A DNA stretch of 64,000 nt. It comes from Isoetes taiwanensis (lineage: Eukaryota > Streptophyta > Lycopodiopsida > Isoetales > Isoetaceae). A program made the translations under genes and the position numbers. A model generated the notes under the pieces. That model did not search any database, was not told the DNA's origin, and worked only from the letters and a program-made list of their open reading frames with translations. The stretch spans positions 16,347,877-16,411,876 of the forward strand of contig JAJEKV010000013.1 of NCBI GenBank assembly GCA_021234155.1, written 5' to 3'. Positions 23,450-32,760 of the stretch are shown piece by piece; within the stretch, counting starts at the first letter, position 1; each line of letters begins with the position of its first letter.

Positions 23450-24139
23450 TTACACGTCAATGCAAGGGTTGATAGCATCGATTGATGGTCTTGCCTTGAG
23501 ATTCCCCATGAAGTCCGGATAGTGTTTCTCAAGGTCTATCTTCATGACCCAGGTAGCATCCTCAACTGGTAAGTGTTTCCACTTAACCAAGTATTGCAAC
23601 ATTTGAGTCCTTCTGATTTGTTTATAAGCTCGATCAAGAAGAGTTTCAGGCACTATCTGCAGTTGCTCTTCTGTCATTTCTAGGAGGGTTGGGGTATCCA
23701 AGACCTCCTCTGGATCAGGGGTATGTTGTTTCAGAAGACTCACGTGAAAGACCTTGTAGATCTTCAAGCGGGGTGGCAAGTCCAAACGATATGCTTGGTC
23801 TCCAACACGCTCAGTGATCTTGAACGGCCCAGCCCATCTGGGTGCGAGCTTCTTGCAATTACCAATCTTAAGCTTGGCTTGTTTTACCTTAATCTTGAGC
23901 CAAACTGATTCGCCGAGCTGGAAGACTCGTGGGGTTCTGTGCTTATCCGCTACACTCTTCTGACGACTGCGTGCAACCAATAGGTAACCACGAACTTCCT
24001 CAACCAAAGCTTGCATTTCTAAGAGGAGTTGTTGAGAAACCTCCACTTTAGAAACTGAGTTATGCCATGTGTCTGGAGTAAGGCATTGATAACCATAATT
24101 AATCATGAAGGGAGACATTCTGGAAGATTCTCGCTTCAT
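23450..24139 (-). pseudogene. Integrase C-terminal domain and chromodomain-like tail (element B)
   Basis: 229 residues open. GPY/F-type domain with LAPRWAGPFKITERVGDQAY and KVFHVSLLKQHTPDPEEVLD. Then a chromodomain-like segment, LQYLVKWKHLPVEDATWVM, followed by a short tail. The frame joins the integrase core at 24136 with a small overlap, indicating one frameshift. Confidence 0.88.
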
Positions 24140-24585
24140 CTTTGTATAGGCAAAATTCCACTGTGATAAATATAGTCAGCCCATTGTGATTGCTTACTCG
24201 ACACATAACTCCGTAGCATATCCTCTATAATACGATTGGTACGCTCTGTCTGACCATCCGTCTGAGGATGATATGCCGTGCTCATGGCAAGCTTGGTCTG
24301 GATGGTTGCAAAGAAATCTTTCCAGAATGCACTTACGAATTTGGGATCCCTGTCTGATACAATAACTCGCGGCATTCCATGCAATTTGAAGATCTCCTTT
24401 GCGAATAGCAAAGCGGTATCGAAGGCGGTATCCGTGGTACGACACGGCAAGAAATGAGCCATTTTCGACAATTTGTCGACCACTACCATCAATGCATCAT
24501 ATCCACGGAGAGTACGTGGAAGGCCCACAATGAAATCCATGGTTATCACTTCCCACTTAGCGTTGGGCACATCCAGAGGTTGCAA
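24136..24585 (-). pseudogene. Integrase catalytic core (element B)
   Basis: Contains MDFIVGLPRTLRGYDALMVV with the first Asp, VSDRDPKFVSAFWKDFF with the second Asp, and YHPQTDGQTERTNRIIED with the catalytic Glu. All DDE residues are present. The frame is separated from the zinc domain by a stop near 24586-24633. Confidence 0.9.
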
Positions 24586-24630
24586 CTCTCATGGAATCCT
24601 TAATTGTTCAGCCTTGGTTTGCTGACACAC

Positions 24631-25257
24631 CTAACACTGCTTAATATATCTGGCAATGTCCTTCTTCATAGAAGGCCAGAAATAACTAGAGCGGATCTTA
24701 AAATAGGTTTTCATGAAACCTGCATGTCCCGCTATAGGGCTGTTGTGCGTGTCATGGAGAATTAGCTTACGCACTCCTGAAGTCTCAGGTACACACAACT
24801 TATCCTTGTAATATAACAAGTTGCCCTCTTTCTTATAGGAACGGAAAGCTTCACGTTCTTTATCTGTGCGTGCTTCCTTATTCAAACTATCCCAAACATC
24901 ACGGAATTCTGGATCTGTGGCCAAGGTCTGCTCTATCTGCTTCCCAAACTCACTGGTGAGCGTGGAAACTGCGTTACAATGGGTTCGTGTTAGGAGGGGA
25001 TGGCGTGACAACGCGTCGGCAACCACATTGTGTTCCCCAGGCTTATACATAATCTCAAAATCATACTCCTCTAAAAATTCCATCCATCTTCTCTGACGGA
25101 GGTTGAGATTTGGCTGGGTCGATAAATAACGGAGACTCTGATGATCCGTATCGGGGTGGAATCTTCTACCAAGAAGGTAGTGTCTCCATATTCTCAAAGC
25201 GCGAACGACAGCCAACAATTCCTGATCATGGGTAGGGTAGCGGTTGTTCTGCCTCAT
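24631..25257 (-). pseudogene. RNase H and integrase zinc domain (element B)
   Basis: RNase H C-terminal half: [33 protein letters not shown] and [12 protein letters not shown] linker and the HHCC start of integrase follow (HDTHNSPIAGHAGFMKTYF, then RYIKQC). It overlaps the RT frame by about 30 bases (frameshift near 25240). Confidence 0.88.
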
Positions 25258-26368
25258 TCATTTTCTTAGAATCGTAGGCTATAACCCTTTCGTCTTGCAT
25301 GAGAACTCCGCTTGTAGCAATCTTACTGGCATCTGTTGCTACTATCTTGTCCTTTTCCGGGTCTGGCAATGTGAGGACCGGTGCTGATGTCAAGGCATCC
25401 TTAAGTTTCTGAAAATTGTCCTGGACCTTTGCTTTCCAATGTTCCATCCAATCCTTGACTTTCTCATGCTTTGTAAGGTCGGTAAGAGGTGATGCAGTTT
25501 TTGCAAAATCCTTAACAAATTTTCGGTAATATCCTGCCAATCCCAAGAAACTTTGGACCTCTGACACATTACCAGGAATGGGCCAATCCTTGACTGCTTC
25601 TATTTTTGCTGGATCCGTAGCAATTCCTTCGGCCGAAATAATATGGCCTAAATAGTCCACCTTTGGAGTGGCAAACTTGCACTTAGATAACTTGGCAAAG
25701 AGCGGATGACGTCTTAACTTTTGTAGGGCCAAGCGAAGATGGGCCTCATGCTCCTCTAGAGTTTTACTATAGATGAGAATATCATCAAAGAAAATAACAA
25801 CAAAGTCATCCAAGCATTGGTGGAAGACATCATTCATTAACCGCATAAAAGTTGCAGGGGCATTAGTTAATCCAAAAGGCATAACGGTAAATTCATAGTG
25901 CCCATATCTAGTGCGAAAAGCAGATTTATGGATGTCCTCCTCCTTAATCCTTATTTGATGATATCCGGAGCGTAAATCAATCTTTGAGAAATACTTGGCC
26001 CCTTGCAACTGGTCCATTAGATCATCTGCCCTAGGCAAAGCATAACGATTTTTGATGGTATGCTTATTGAGCTGCCGATAATCAATACACATCCTCAAGG
26101 AGCCATCCTTCTTCTTAACAAAAAGGATAGGAGCGCCAAAAGGCGAAACGCTAGAACGAATGAAACCTAGGTTTAATAACTCCTGAAGTTGCTTTTTAAG
26201 CTCTACCAATTCAGGGGGACTCATACGGTACGGGGCCTTACTAGTAGGCTTAGTACCTGGTTCTAAAGCTATTTCACATTCTACTCCTCTGAAAGGAGGA
26301 AGTTTCTGGATCTCATCTGGAAAAAGATCGCTAAATTCTCGGAGAAGATTAGCAATGCCCTCTGGCAA
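25226..26368 (-). CDS. Reverse transcriptase and RNase H start (element B)
   Basis: 380 residues open, the longest intact pol segment in B. The linker HDLFPDEI-like [19 protein letters not shown] is followed by [48 protein letters not shown] and the active site [10 protein letters not shown]. The thumb and connection ([17 protein letters not shown]) and the first RNase H Asp (VATDASK) follow. It closely parallels elements A and C. Confidence 0.93.
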   Translation of the reverse strand: MPEGIANLLREFSDLFPDEIQKLPPFRGVECEIALEPGTKPTSKAPYRMSPPELVELKKQLQELLNLGFIRSSVSPFGAPILFVKKKDGSLRMCIDYRQLNKHTIKNRYALPRADDLMDQLQGAKYFSKIDLRSGYHQIRIKEEDIHKSAFRTRYGHYEFTVMPFGLTNAPATFMRLMNDVFHQCLDDFVVIFFDDILIYSKTLEEHEAHLRLALQKLRRHPLFAKLSKCKFATPKVDYLGHIISAEGIATDPAKIEAVKDWPIPGNVSEVQSFLGLAGYYRKFVKDFAKTASPLTDLTKHEKVKDWMEHWKAKVQDNFQKLKDALTSAPVLTLPDPEKDKIVATDASKIATSGVLMQDERVIAYDSKKMNEAEQPLPYP

Positions 26369-26372
26369 GGTA

Positions 26373-26816
26373 TCAATTACACATACATTCGCTTAGCATC
26401 CCGAATGCAAGTCCGATAATGCAAAGCAACTTATCCTTACGTATAGCCTTATTTAACTGCCTGATGGTCATAGACTGCATAATGGGGTTTAAGGAGTGAC
26501 CTTTTATAGTCACGCAGGCTCCATTAGCTGCGTTGAAGGTAACTTCGCATTTCTCGCAGTCTATATTGGCCTTTGCAGATGCCAAGAATTCCATACCAAC
26601 AATCAGATCATATTTGCCTATATCCATTAATTCGCACCCAATGCAAACGGTGCACGGGCAACCGTGATTTTAAGGTTAATGCGACGGCCATGAGTGTGTC
26701 TGATCTTACCATCGGGCTAAAGTGACAGCTTCGGCCGAGATCTCAAAGTCTCAAAGCCGCAATACCGGCCATTCTAGAGAAGCAAAATTATGTGTACTAC
26801 CCGTGATCCATCGTAA
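26373..26816 (-). pseudogene. Aspartic protease remnant (element B)
   Basis: 26373-26627 reads MDIGKYDLIVGMEFLAS and IDCEKCEVTF, matching the C-terminal half of the protease in A and C. The active-site half (about 26640-26816) is scrambled by frameshifts and I could not read a DTG motif. Confidence 0.7.
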
Positions 26817-27311
26817 TTATGAAAGGTTTCTTCGCCTACTTGACCTATGGTGGAAATAACGGCGGTGACTTTCAAAGATTGCGGTTTCAATGGTCGCAAA
26901 GGATATGGGACTCACCGTGAATGTATTGGGGAGCATCCTCCTCGGCAGTGGTGTGGACTCGAGGTCATCCCAATCGAGGTCGGCCATGGCCAGCTGGGCA
27001 GTCTGCGTGACATAAGGACAATTCTGCATGAAGTGCCCGGGCCGCATACACCTGTAGCATGCCTTATCTCGGCGGAGCTGTTCTCGAGCCTCTTTGGGAA
27101 TGGACTATAAGAGGTTCCGAACTTCCTTACCGACATTGTTCGGTTTATCGGGCGTGTTGAAGGTGACTTTCTTTTCTTGGCGGCCGTTAGAGTTCTGCTG
27201 AGAGGGCCCCCGACTGGGTGATCGGCCCTTATAAGGTGTGTACGGGCGTGGCTGGGAGTAAGATGCTGGACGTTGGTACTGGCCCCGCGGCGTATCTTCT
27301 TCAAGGCTCAA
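26817..27311 (-). pseudogene. Gag C-terminal part with CCHC knuckle (element B)
   Basis: Overlapping frames carry Arg/Ser/Pro-rich sequence (RPYTPYKGRSPSRGPSQ) and a CCHC-type knuckle, CMRPGHFMQNC preceded by Cys in the same region. The block TQTAQLAMADLDWDDLE matches ALADMDWEDLE in element C. Confidence 0.75.
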
Positions 27312-28192
27312 TGCCTTAGCCTCAGCCTCCGCAACCGACTTGGGTCTATGGCCTTAACCATTCGTTTAATTGAGGGGGCCAAACCTTCAATATAACCCTC
27401 CACCACCCTCTTTTCATTCATACCCGGCACATATAGTCTCAGGCGCATGAATTCATTTGTGTAGGCCTGAACTGACATACCCTTTTGCTCCAATCGATAA
27501 AAAGTTTGAATCTGTTGGCATTTGTGCGCACGAGGCACGTAATGCAACTTAAAGGCTTTGGCAAACTTTTTGAACTTGCACCTGCTTCTGTCCAGATGCT
27601 TGGCTCGGGCATAGCCCTTCCACCAAATACGGGCAGCTCCGGTAAGGTTTGTGATGGCCACCTTTCCTGTATCCTTTTCTGTCATAACATAGGATTTTCC
27701 AAACTCCTTCATCTCGTCCAACCAGGACTCAGCATTCAACCCGCCTCTAGATTTCCCATCAAACTGGGCGAGTTTCCTGTTCTTCCATATACTGGTTATG
27801 GCCGTATCAACCGTCTTACGGTACTCCTTGTCCCGGCGCTTTGCATGGTCATTGGATGATACAGACGACTCAGAGGACACAGAAGTGGCTGTTTGTGAGG
27901 AGGTGGCACTATCCCTAGAGGAACTCCGACGACGTTTGGAATGGTGCCTCCGTTGTGCAGGCACGGGGCCTGGTTCAGGTGCAAGTGGCTGCTGTGGTGG
28001 TGGACTTGGCGGCAACGGCGGTAACTCCGGTCCGTCTTCCTGCATATGCTGGGGTGGATTGGCGTTTAGCACATAAGCTTGTAACTCGACTAATTGTCTC
28101 TTCATCAACATAAGTTCCTGCTCAGGTGTTAGTCTACTGGCATTCGAGGGCGTCTGCCAGGCGGCGTTGCGTGCACCGTCTATATTGAGCAT
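27308..28192 (-). CDS. Gag (element B)
   Basis: 294 residues open from the ATG at 28192. An N-terminal helical part (LTPEQELMLMKRQLVELQ) is followed by a Pro-rich stretch, an Arg/Ser patch (SKRRRSSSRDS) and the Gag core (WLDEMKEFGKSYVMT, ARIWWKGYARAKHL, FKLHYVPRAHKC, NEFMRLRLYVPGMNE). On the minus strand the ATG lies in a stretch ending CTCAATATAG just before ACGGTGCACGC, which resembles a 3' splice site; C has a similar TTCTATCTAG before its gag. Confidence 0.9.
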   Translation of the reverse strand: MLNIDGARNAAWQTPSNASRLTPEQELMLMKRQLVELQAYVLNANPPQHMQEDGPELPPLPPSPPPQQPLAPEPGPVPAQRRHHSKRRRSSSRDSATSSQTATSVSSESSVSSNDHAKRRDKEYRKTVDTAITSIWKNRKLAQFDGKSRGGLNAESWLDEMKEFGKSYVMTEKDTGKVAITNLTGAARIWWKGYARAKHLDRSRCKFKKFAKAFKLHYVPRAHKCQQIQTFYRLEQKGMSVQAYTNEFMRLRLYVPGMNEKRVVEGYIEGLAPSIKRMVKAIDPSRLRRLRLRH

Positions 28193-28443
28193 AAGAAAAT
28201 ATAAGCAGAATTACAGTGACATCAAGTCTCACAAACAAGATCATGTCGGATAGTATTGCAAGAGAGAGAATAAATGAAAGAGTACAACAGAAGAGATCTT
28301 TATTATAAGTGAGAACAGTCGTTACATTAGAGATCATTACATTGGTAGTTACAAAACTTAAAGTGACATGATACAAAGATAGATATTATACATGGAAAAT
28401 CCTTCAACTCACACATAACATAGCAAAACTGAGGGGACCGGGC

Positions 28444-28938
28444 CTAGTGCGATGCAAAAGGGTACAAGATAGAGTAGCGTACGCTCTCACGTACAGCCCT
28501 GACTACCTTGTAGCGAGCCCAGGCCTGGATGATGACAGATTGGTAGTCTAGTGTGGGGCTAATGATAAGGAGATTAAAAAGCCTCCTTAGCGCATAGAAA
28601 ATCTGCCACAAGTAATCGTTGGCATCAGCAAAAGCTTCATACCTTGTCATGTCCCAGTAATCCCATGTTCGACGAAGAGTTTGCTATAAGCCCTCAAAGG
28701 CTCGTTCTCTGAGAATGTTGACTACTTCCAATCCTTTAGCTGGATCATAGGGCTCTCCTTGTTCTGCAGATTCCCCTACCTCGTAATCATCATCATCGCG
28801 CTCCGGGTACTCCCCGTACCGTTGGCCATAATCCTGGTCTGGAGGTCCTGGATCGTCCCTTCGTATTTGGTTGGTGATTCTTTCTTCATATTCTTCGAGT
28901 CCCTCGTCTGCAAGACGGTAGGAATGAATACATAACAT
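28444..28938 (-). pseudogene. ORF3, H2B-like histone-fold candidate (element B)
   Basis: One frame with a single TAG at 28684-28686 in place of a Gln codon (CAG in C). The N-terminus is acidic (Asp/Glu-rich), then EVVNILRERAFE and a C-terminal part with YEAFADANDYLWQIFY, ISPTLDYQSVIIQAWARYK and AVRESVRYSILYP. From the Phe of EAF to the final Tyr it aligns without gaps to the H2B segment from alpha-2 through alpha-C. Identities are few but well placed: Phe, Asn, Gln, and A-V-x-E...Tyr of the alpha-C helix (HAVSEGTKAVTKY in H2B). The usual basic H2B tail is replaced by an acidic one. The family assignment is inference. The first bases follow a CTTGCAG that may be a 3' splice site. Confidence 0.5.
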
Positions 28939-29144
28939 TGAACAAGTTTCTTATACTCCAACTCTAAGGAAGAGAGATAAGCATTGTAGGGACAAAAAAA
29001 TAATTCAATGGTATTCAACAAGAGAGTGAAGCATAGAAAATTAGCACATATATTATATGGTGGCTTATTAAAGGAAATGCCAATCAAAATTACATAGGAC
29101 TGAATACAATTGTCTGATAAAACCTAGACTAAGAGGTCGACCCT

Positions 29145-30530
29145 TCAACATCTTGTATCAAACTCAGGCTCTGGTCGGTGCTGCAGAAGTAATACACTAG
29201 GGCTAATTGATGAGGCAGCTGATGAAGCTATCTCTGTAGGAACATTGGTAGCTAATGGCATTGCAACCAGTAGACTCAAGTTCATCCAAGAGCCGATATC
29301 GTGGTCAAACACCGCAATGGCCAGATCACGATTTACCAGGATGACCTGCTCCAAGTTAGGAGGCAACTTCTTATGGCCGGCTGTCGTCGAAAGTGCCCTG
29401 AGTGCCCATACAGTCGCCTCTGCTTCAGGCGCAATCGCTTTGGCAAAGAAGAGGACTTGCCTGCTTGTAAAAGCCGACAAGAAGAAACGGGTAATATGGC
29501 ATTTCAACCCCTCAACAGTCGGATGGGTCGCAGAAGCCAATTCAGATTCCAAGTTCTGGGGGAGTTCCTCTTCCATAGCAAAATCCTTGTCTTCCTGAGC
29601 ATACTGGCCTTCATCACATAAATCCTCCATAGTTGGGTCATCTTCCATCTTGACTACGACATCGTTGATGTTGGGAACGTGTGGGGCCGTAGCGTGGAAA
29701 GCCGATTCAGGAATTGAGGACGGAGTACCCTGAATCATTAACTGCCGTAACGATAACAGAGTGTTGATAGGGTCAACATCAAGAGGATGATGGTTGAGCA
29801 GTTGGTGTATCTCTGGCACATAGACGGGTCGAGAATAATCGATGAAGTCGTTTTGACCCTGACAATACTCGGCCAGCTCATAAAGAAGATGAGCCGTCTT
29901 TTGCTTGCCCTTATTAGCGATATGCTGATATGCCCATTGAATATCACTCAGCAGCAAGTAATCTTGATCCCCAACCTTTATAGTAGGAAGCGAGCTTAAG
30001 CCGACAAGTGTTTGGCCCTTACTACGAGGTAAAGGCTTCTCTGTGGCCAATTTCTTCCATCTTGCAAAGTCGGCATAGCTTATCTGTTCATCCTCCTCAG
30101 GATCTGGGGGAAGTGGGGACTTGGCTTGCTCCAAGGCCGTGTCAGTACCGTCAACATACCTATCCATGATAAGGGCAAGGGCGAACTGAGCCTCAAAGTA
30201 CAACTCGTTAGAGCCGCGGTCAATAATGGGGGCATGCTTAGCACGTCTGACAATGCCCCTAAGAATATCATTGCCATGATGGTCATCCCCAAACATCTGC
30301 CATAAGATATCCCTGTGGAGGTAGGGTTGAGGCGGCTCTCCGAGAAACTCTGCTTGGGGTAGGATTTCCTCATCATAAAACTCTAGAAAAAGGTTATAAT
30401 GAGGATGCGCATGCATATTGTCGATAAGGTCGACTCTACACTGCAACATGGGGTCCAAAAGAGGGTATGGGACCTGAGGATCCCACTGCTCACCTCCCAT
30501 GTACCATGCTAGATGGCCAGCGTAGTCCAT
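29145..30530 (-). CDS. ORF2, C-terminus H2A-like (element B), intact 461 residues
   Basis: A complete frame from an ATG at 30530 to a stop at 29145, the same length as ORF2 of element C if its stops are ignored. Residues 1-330 match no family I know; conserved blocks among A, B and C are GEQWDPQVPYPLL, the LYELAEYC block and IKVGDQDYLLLSDIQ, plus acidic stretches. From about residue 340 the sequence resembles H2A: GLKCHITRF (H2A GLQFPVGRI), IAPEAEATVWALRAL (GAPVYLAAVLEYLAAE), TAGHKK (LAGNAA), ILVNRDLAIAVFDHDIG (RIVPRHIQLAVRNDEEL), then LLVAMPLATNVPTEI where H2A has the docking segment. The ATG lies four bases after CTTCTTCAG, a good 3' splice-site match on the minus strand. Confidence 0.7.
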   Translation of the reverse strand: MDYAGHLAWYMGGEQWDPQVPYPLLDPMLQCRVDLIDNMHAHPHYNLFLEFYDEEILPQAEFLGEPPQPYLHRDILWQMFGDDHHGNDILRGIVRRAKHAPIIDRGSNELYFEAQFALALIMDRYVDGTDTALEQAKSPLPPDPEEDEQISYADFARWKKLATEKPLPRSKGQTLVGLSSLPTIKVGDQDYLLLSDIQWAYQHIANKGKQKTAHLLYELAEYCQGQNDFIDYSRPVYVPEIHQLLNHHPLDVDPINTLLSLRQLMIQGTPSSIPESAFHATAPHVPNINDVVVKMEDDPTMEDLCDEGQYAQEDKDFAMEEELPQNLESELASATHPTVEGLKCHITRFFLSAFTSRQVLFFAKAIAPEAEATVWALRALSTTAGHKKLPPNLEQVILVNRDLAIAVFDHDIGSWMNLSLLVAMPLATNVPTEIASSAASSISPSVLLLQHRPEPEFDTRC

Positions 30531-30812
30531 TGCTGAAGAAGGAAAATAGGAGGAGGAAGAAAACAGAAGGAATAAGAAATGAACGAAAACCCTAAAGTAA
30601 ATGCCACTTTTAAATTTCCGGGCACGGCGTTCGAGGTGCCATCTAATTATTCTTATTTTTTTTTATTTTTTTTATTTTTTTTTATTTTTTTTTATTTTTT
30701 TTCCTAATATACATATATAAAAGAAAGAAAATCACACTCTGAACAAGAAGTTAAAACAGGATTTATATTAATATATCAAATTACATAGATACAAAAATGT
30801 TATTTTACATAG
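30531..30812 (-). promoter_or_regulatory. Leader between ORF1 and ORF2 of element B
   Basis: On the minus strand: T/A-rich runs (30650-30703), a small hairpin GGCACCTCGAACGCCGTGCC, the telo-box-like TTTAGGGTTTTC and a pyrimidine-rich stretch ending in CAG before the ORF2 ATG. It holds no gene. The arrangement parallels the ORF2 leader in C. Confidence 0.45.
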
Positions 30813-31109
30813 TCACGGCCGTTCACCACGGATCCGGCGTGCTAGCTGAAGGTCTTTTGTCATTATCGTCACTCGCTTAGCATGGATAGCACATAGATTG
30901 GCATCGCCAAAGAGGGCCACCAAATAAGCTTCGGCCGCTTCCTGGAGTGCTAAAATGGCACGAGTCTGGAACCGGAGATCCGTCTTATACTCTTGAGCAA
31001 TCTCTCGGACCAAACGCTGAAAGGGAAGTTTCCATAGCAAGAATTCGGTAGACTTCTGATACTTCCTTATTTCCCTAAGTGCCACGGTGCCAGGATTGTA
31101 ACGATGCTT
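30813..31109 (-). CDS. Histone H3 core at the end of ORF1 (element B)
   Basis: The frame encodes an almost complete H3 histone fold: [20 protein letters not shown], then [54 protein letters not shown] and the terminus ARRIRGERP, ending at a TGA. By eye about four-fifths of positions match canonical H3. Differences shared with element C include FQT, AILAL, ALF.DANLC and MTKDL, so B and C descend from one captured H3. The frame extends upstream through [10 protein letters not shown], a basic linker resembling the H3 tail-to-core junction. It sits at the 3' end of ORF1. Confidence 0.95.
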   Translation of the reverse strand, partial: KHRYNPGTVALREIRKYQKSTEFLLWKLPFQRLVREIAQEYKTDLRFQTRAILALQEAAEAYLVALFGDANLCAIHAKRVTIMTKDLQLARRIRGERP

Positions 31110-32202
31110 CCTCTTAGGCTGGGGTGGGGCTCCGGGAATAGTTTTCCCCGCTGTCTTCGGATGCCGGGCCTTCCGGATGATTTTGTCCCGCTGGTTGTCC
31201 CCGACAGCCTTAGTGACACCACCCCGAGCCTTGGGCTGATCCCTGTACTGGGCACCCGACTTACGGGCCGTACTCTTTCGCTTTCGGCGATGGAAAGGAT
31301 CATTTGGAGGTGGGGGATCTTGACGGTCCCGTTCCTGATCTTGTTTCCTAAGCCGCTCCTTAATTGCTTCTGTTGCTTCCCTGGCTATACGCTCCGCGTT
31401 TCTTGCATTCTTTTTAGGGCTTGCTCCTGTTCTACTTGCTGTGCATGGATAGTATCCTCACGAAGCTTAGTAGCCTCCTCTGTCAAGTGGGCTGCCTTCT
31501 GTGCTTGTGCCTGAAGTGTAGCCTGCTCCTCTGCTCGTTTTTCCCGGGCTATCTGAACATCCGTTCTGCGTTTGAGCTCCAAGAGATACCGTGGGGGATT
31601 GGCCTGCATGTCCTGCTCAACAGCCCGTTGGAACTGGTCGGTGAAAAATGGGGGTGTTCCAGCTTCCCAAATCCTCCTCATACGAAAAAGATGGGATGGT
31701 ATATGACCCACCATTAAAGAGACACATCCCGTTACCAAGATAGCGGTACCCTAAAGCTTGCGCAGCAGGGTCATCGGCTGCAAGACATTGTAGGTCCGCT
31801 GCTTGTGCCATTTGCAGGATGTTATGGGCCTGCGTTTGTATGGCCTCGGCTTCAGCTTGCTCATCCCCTTCCAGCGGAAAGAACCGTGTATACTTCTGGA
31901 CACCATCTTCCTCTTCAACTATGGTGTAGGTTTCCCGGATGGCGTTAAGCTTGTATAGGAAGCGCTCATTATAGCAGAAGAGTGGGTAGGGTATCCCCTT
32001 CATAGAAACGTTTAACAAAATGTTCTATTAACTCCTCGGTCTTAGCTTCCTGTTCTGCCGATGGGTTTGGGCCTGGCAAGAGTTCGGCCATCAGAGACTC
32101 TATGGAAGATTTAAAATAGCGAGGCTTGCGCTTGTACACCTGCTTGGCTTCCTCCATCCTTAATAGGTGGGCGCTGAGTGGGCGCTTGGGAGAGGAAGGC
32201 AA
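31110..32202 (-). pseudogene. ORF1 N-terminal extension (element B)
   Basis: Frames 31969-32202, 31617-32018 and 31385-31738 are parts of one protein separated by frameshifts. Blocks shared with ORF1 of C include the FVKRF/LVQRF region, an acidic helix and GYRYLGNG (C: EYRYLGDG). They are followed by an Ala/Glu/Gln-rich predicted coiled coil (REKRAEEQATLQAQAQKAAH). The true start is unclear: no H3-like tail is visible at the 5' end in this copy, and an in-frame ATG lies near 32157. Confidence 0.65.
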
Positions 32203-32380
32203 GGAATGAGGTTTGGCTATGGCGGAGGGAAGCTTCAGGTCCGGCGGCTATGGCGGCTAGGCGGAGCACAAGGAAGCAACAACGTTAAGAAAATAAAGGA
32301 AGGAAAATGTTACCCTTAACAAAAATTTAAATTTTTAACCTAAAAATAAAAAAAATTGAAAACTGGCGGAATCGCGTTTT

Positions 32381-32463
32381 TAGGGCGGCGGGCATGCCCT
32401 ACCCCGACCCCGCTACGGCCGCCAGGAACATCCGGGTACCCCCTGCCCGCCATTTAGGGTTAG

Positions 32464-32467
<4 letters not shown>
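32381..32467 (-). repeat. Telo-box hairpin repeat, copy 1 (element B leader)
   Basis: Plus strand TAGGGCGGCGGGCATGCCC ... GGGTACCCCCTGCCCGCCATTTAGGG. GGCGGGCA pairs with TGCCCGCC, and the end carries TTTAGGGTTAGGG (telo-box on the minus strand). A second copy is at 32502-32587. It lies upstream of ORF1, as the hairpins do in element A. A T-run follows at 32466-32493. Confidence 0.65.
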
Positions 32468-32498
<31 letters not shown>

Positions 32499-32501
32499 TA
32501 T

Positions 32502-32587
32502 TAGGGCGGCGGGCAGACCCTACCTTGACCTCGCCACCTTCGCCAGCTACACCCGGGTACCCCCTGCCCGCCATTTAGGGTTAGGGT
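32502..32587 (-). repeat. Telo-box hairpin repeat, copy 2 (element B leader)
   Basis: Same architecture as copy 1: TAGGGCGGCGGGCAGACCC and GGGTACCCCCTGCCCGCCAT then TTTAGGGTTAGGG. The middle has diverged while both arms are conserved. Confidence 0.65.
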
Positions 32588-32747
32588 TTCGCACCGGGTA
32601 CACATCCCAATATTATACTTAAACCACGTTAAATTAATCATGACGGCATCTACTACACCACCCAAATCTCATACTACCCAAAGTTCTAACTAACGATCTA
32701 ACGAGTTAGTATGTGGCCAGTGCAGTAGTTTGGCTTCCCAAAACCAT

Positions 32748-32759
32748 GCTCTGATACCA
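32748..32759 (-). promoter_or_regulatory. Primer binding site of element B
   Basis: Plus strand GCTCTGATACCA, so the minus strand reads TGGTATCAGAGC one base from the 5' LTR. This fixes the orientation of B. Confidence 0.92.
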
Positions 32760-32760
32760 C

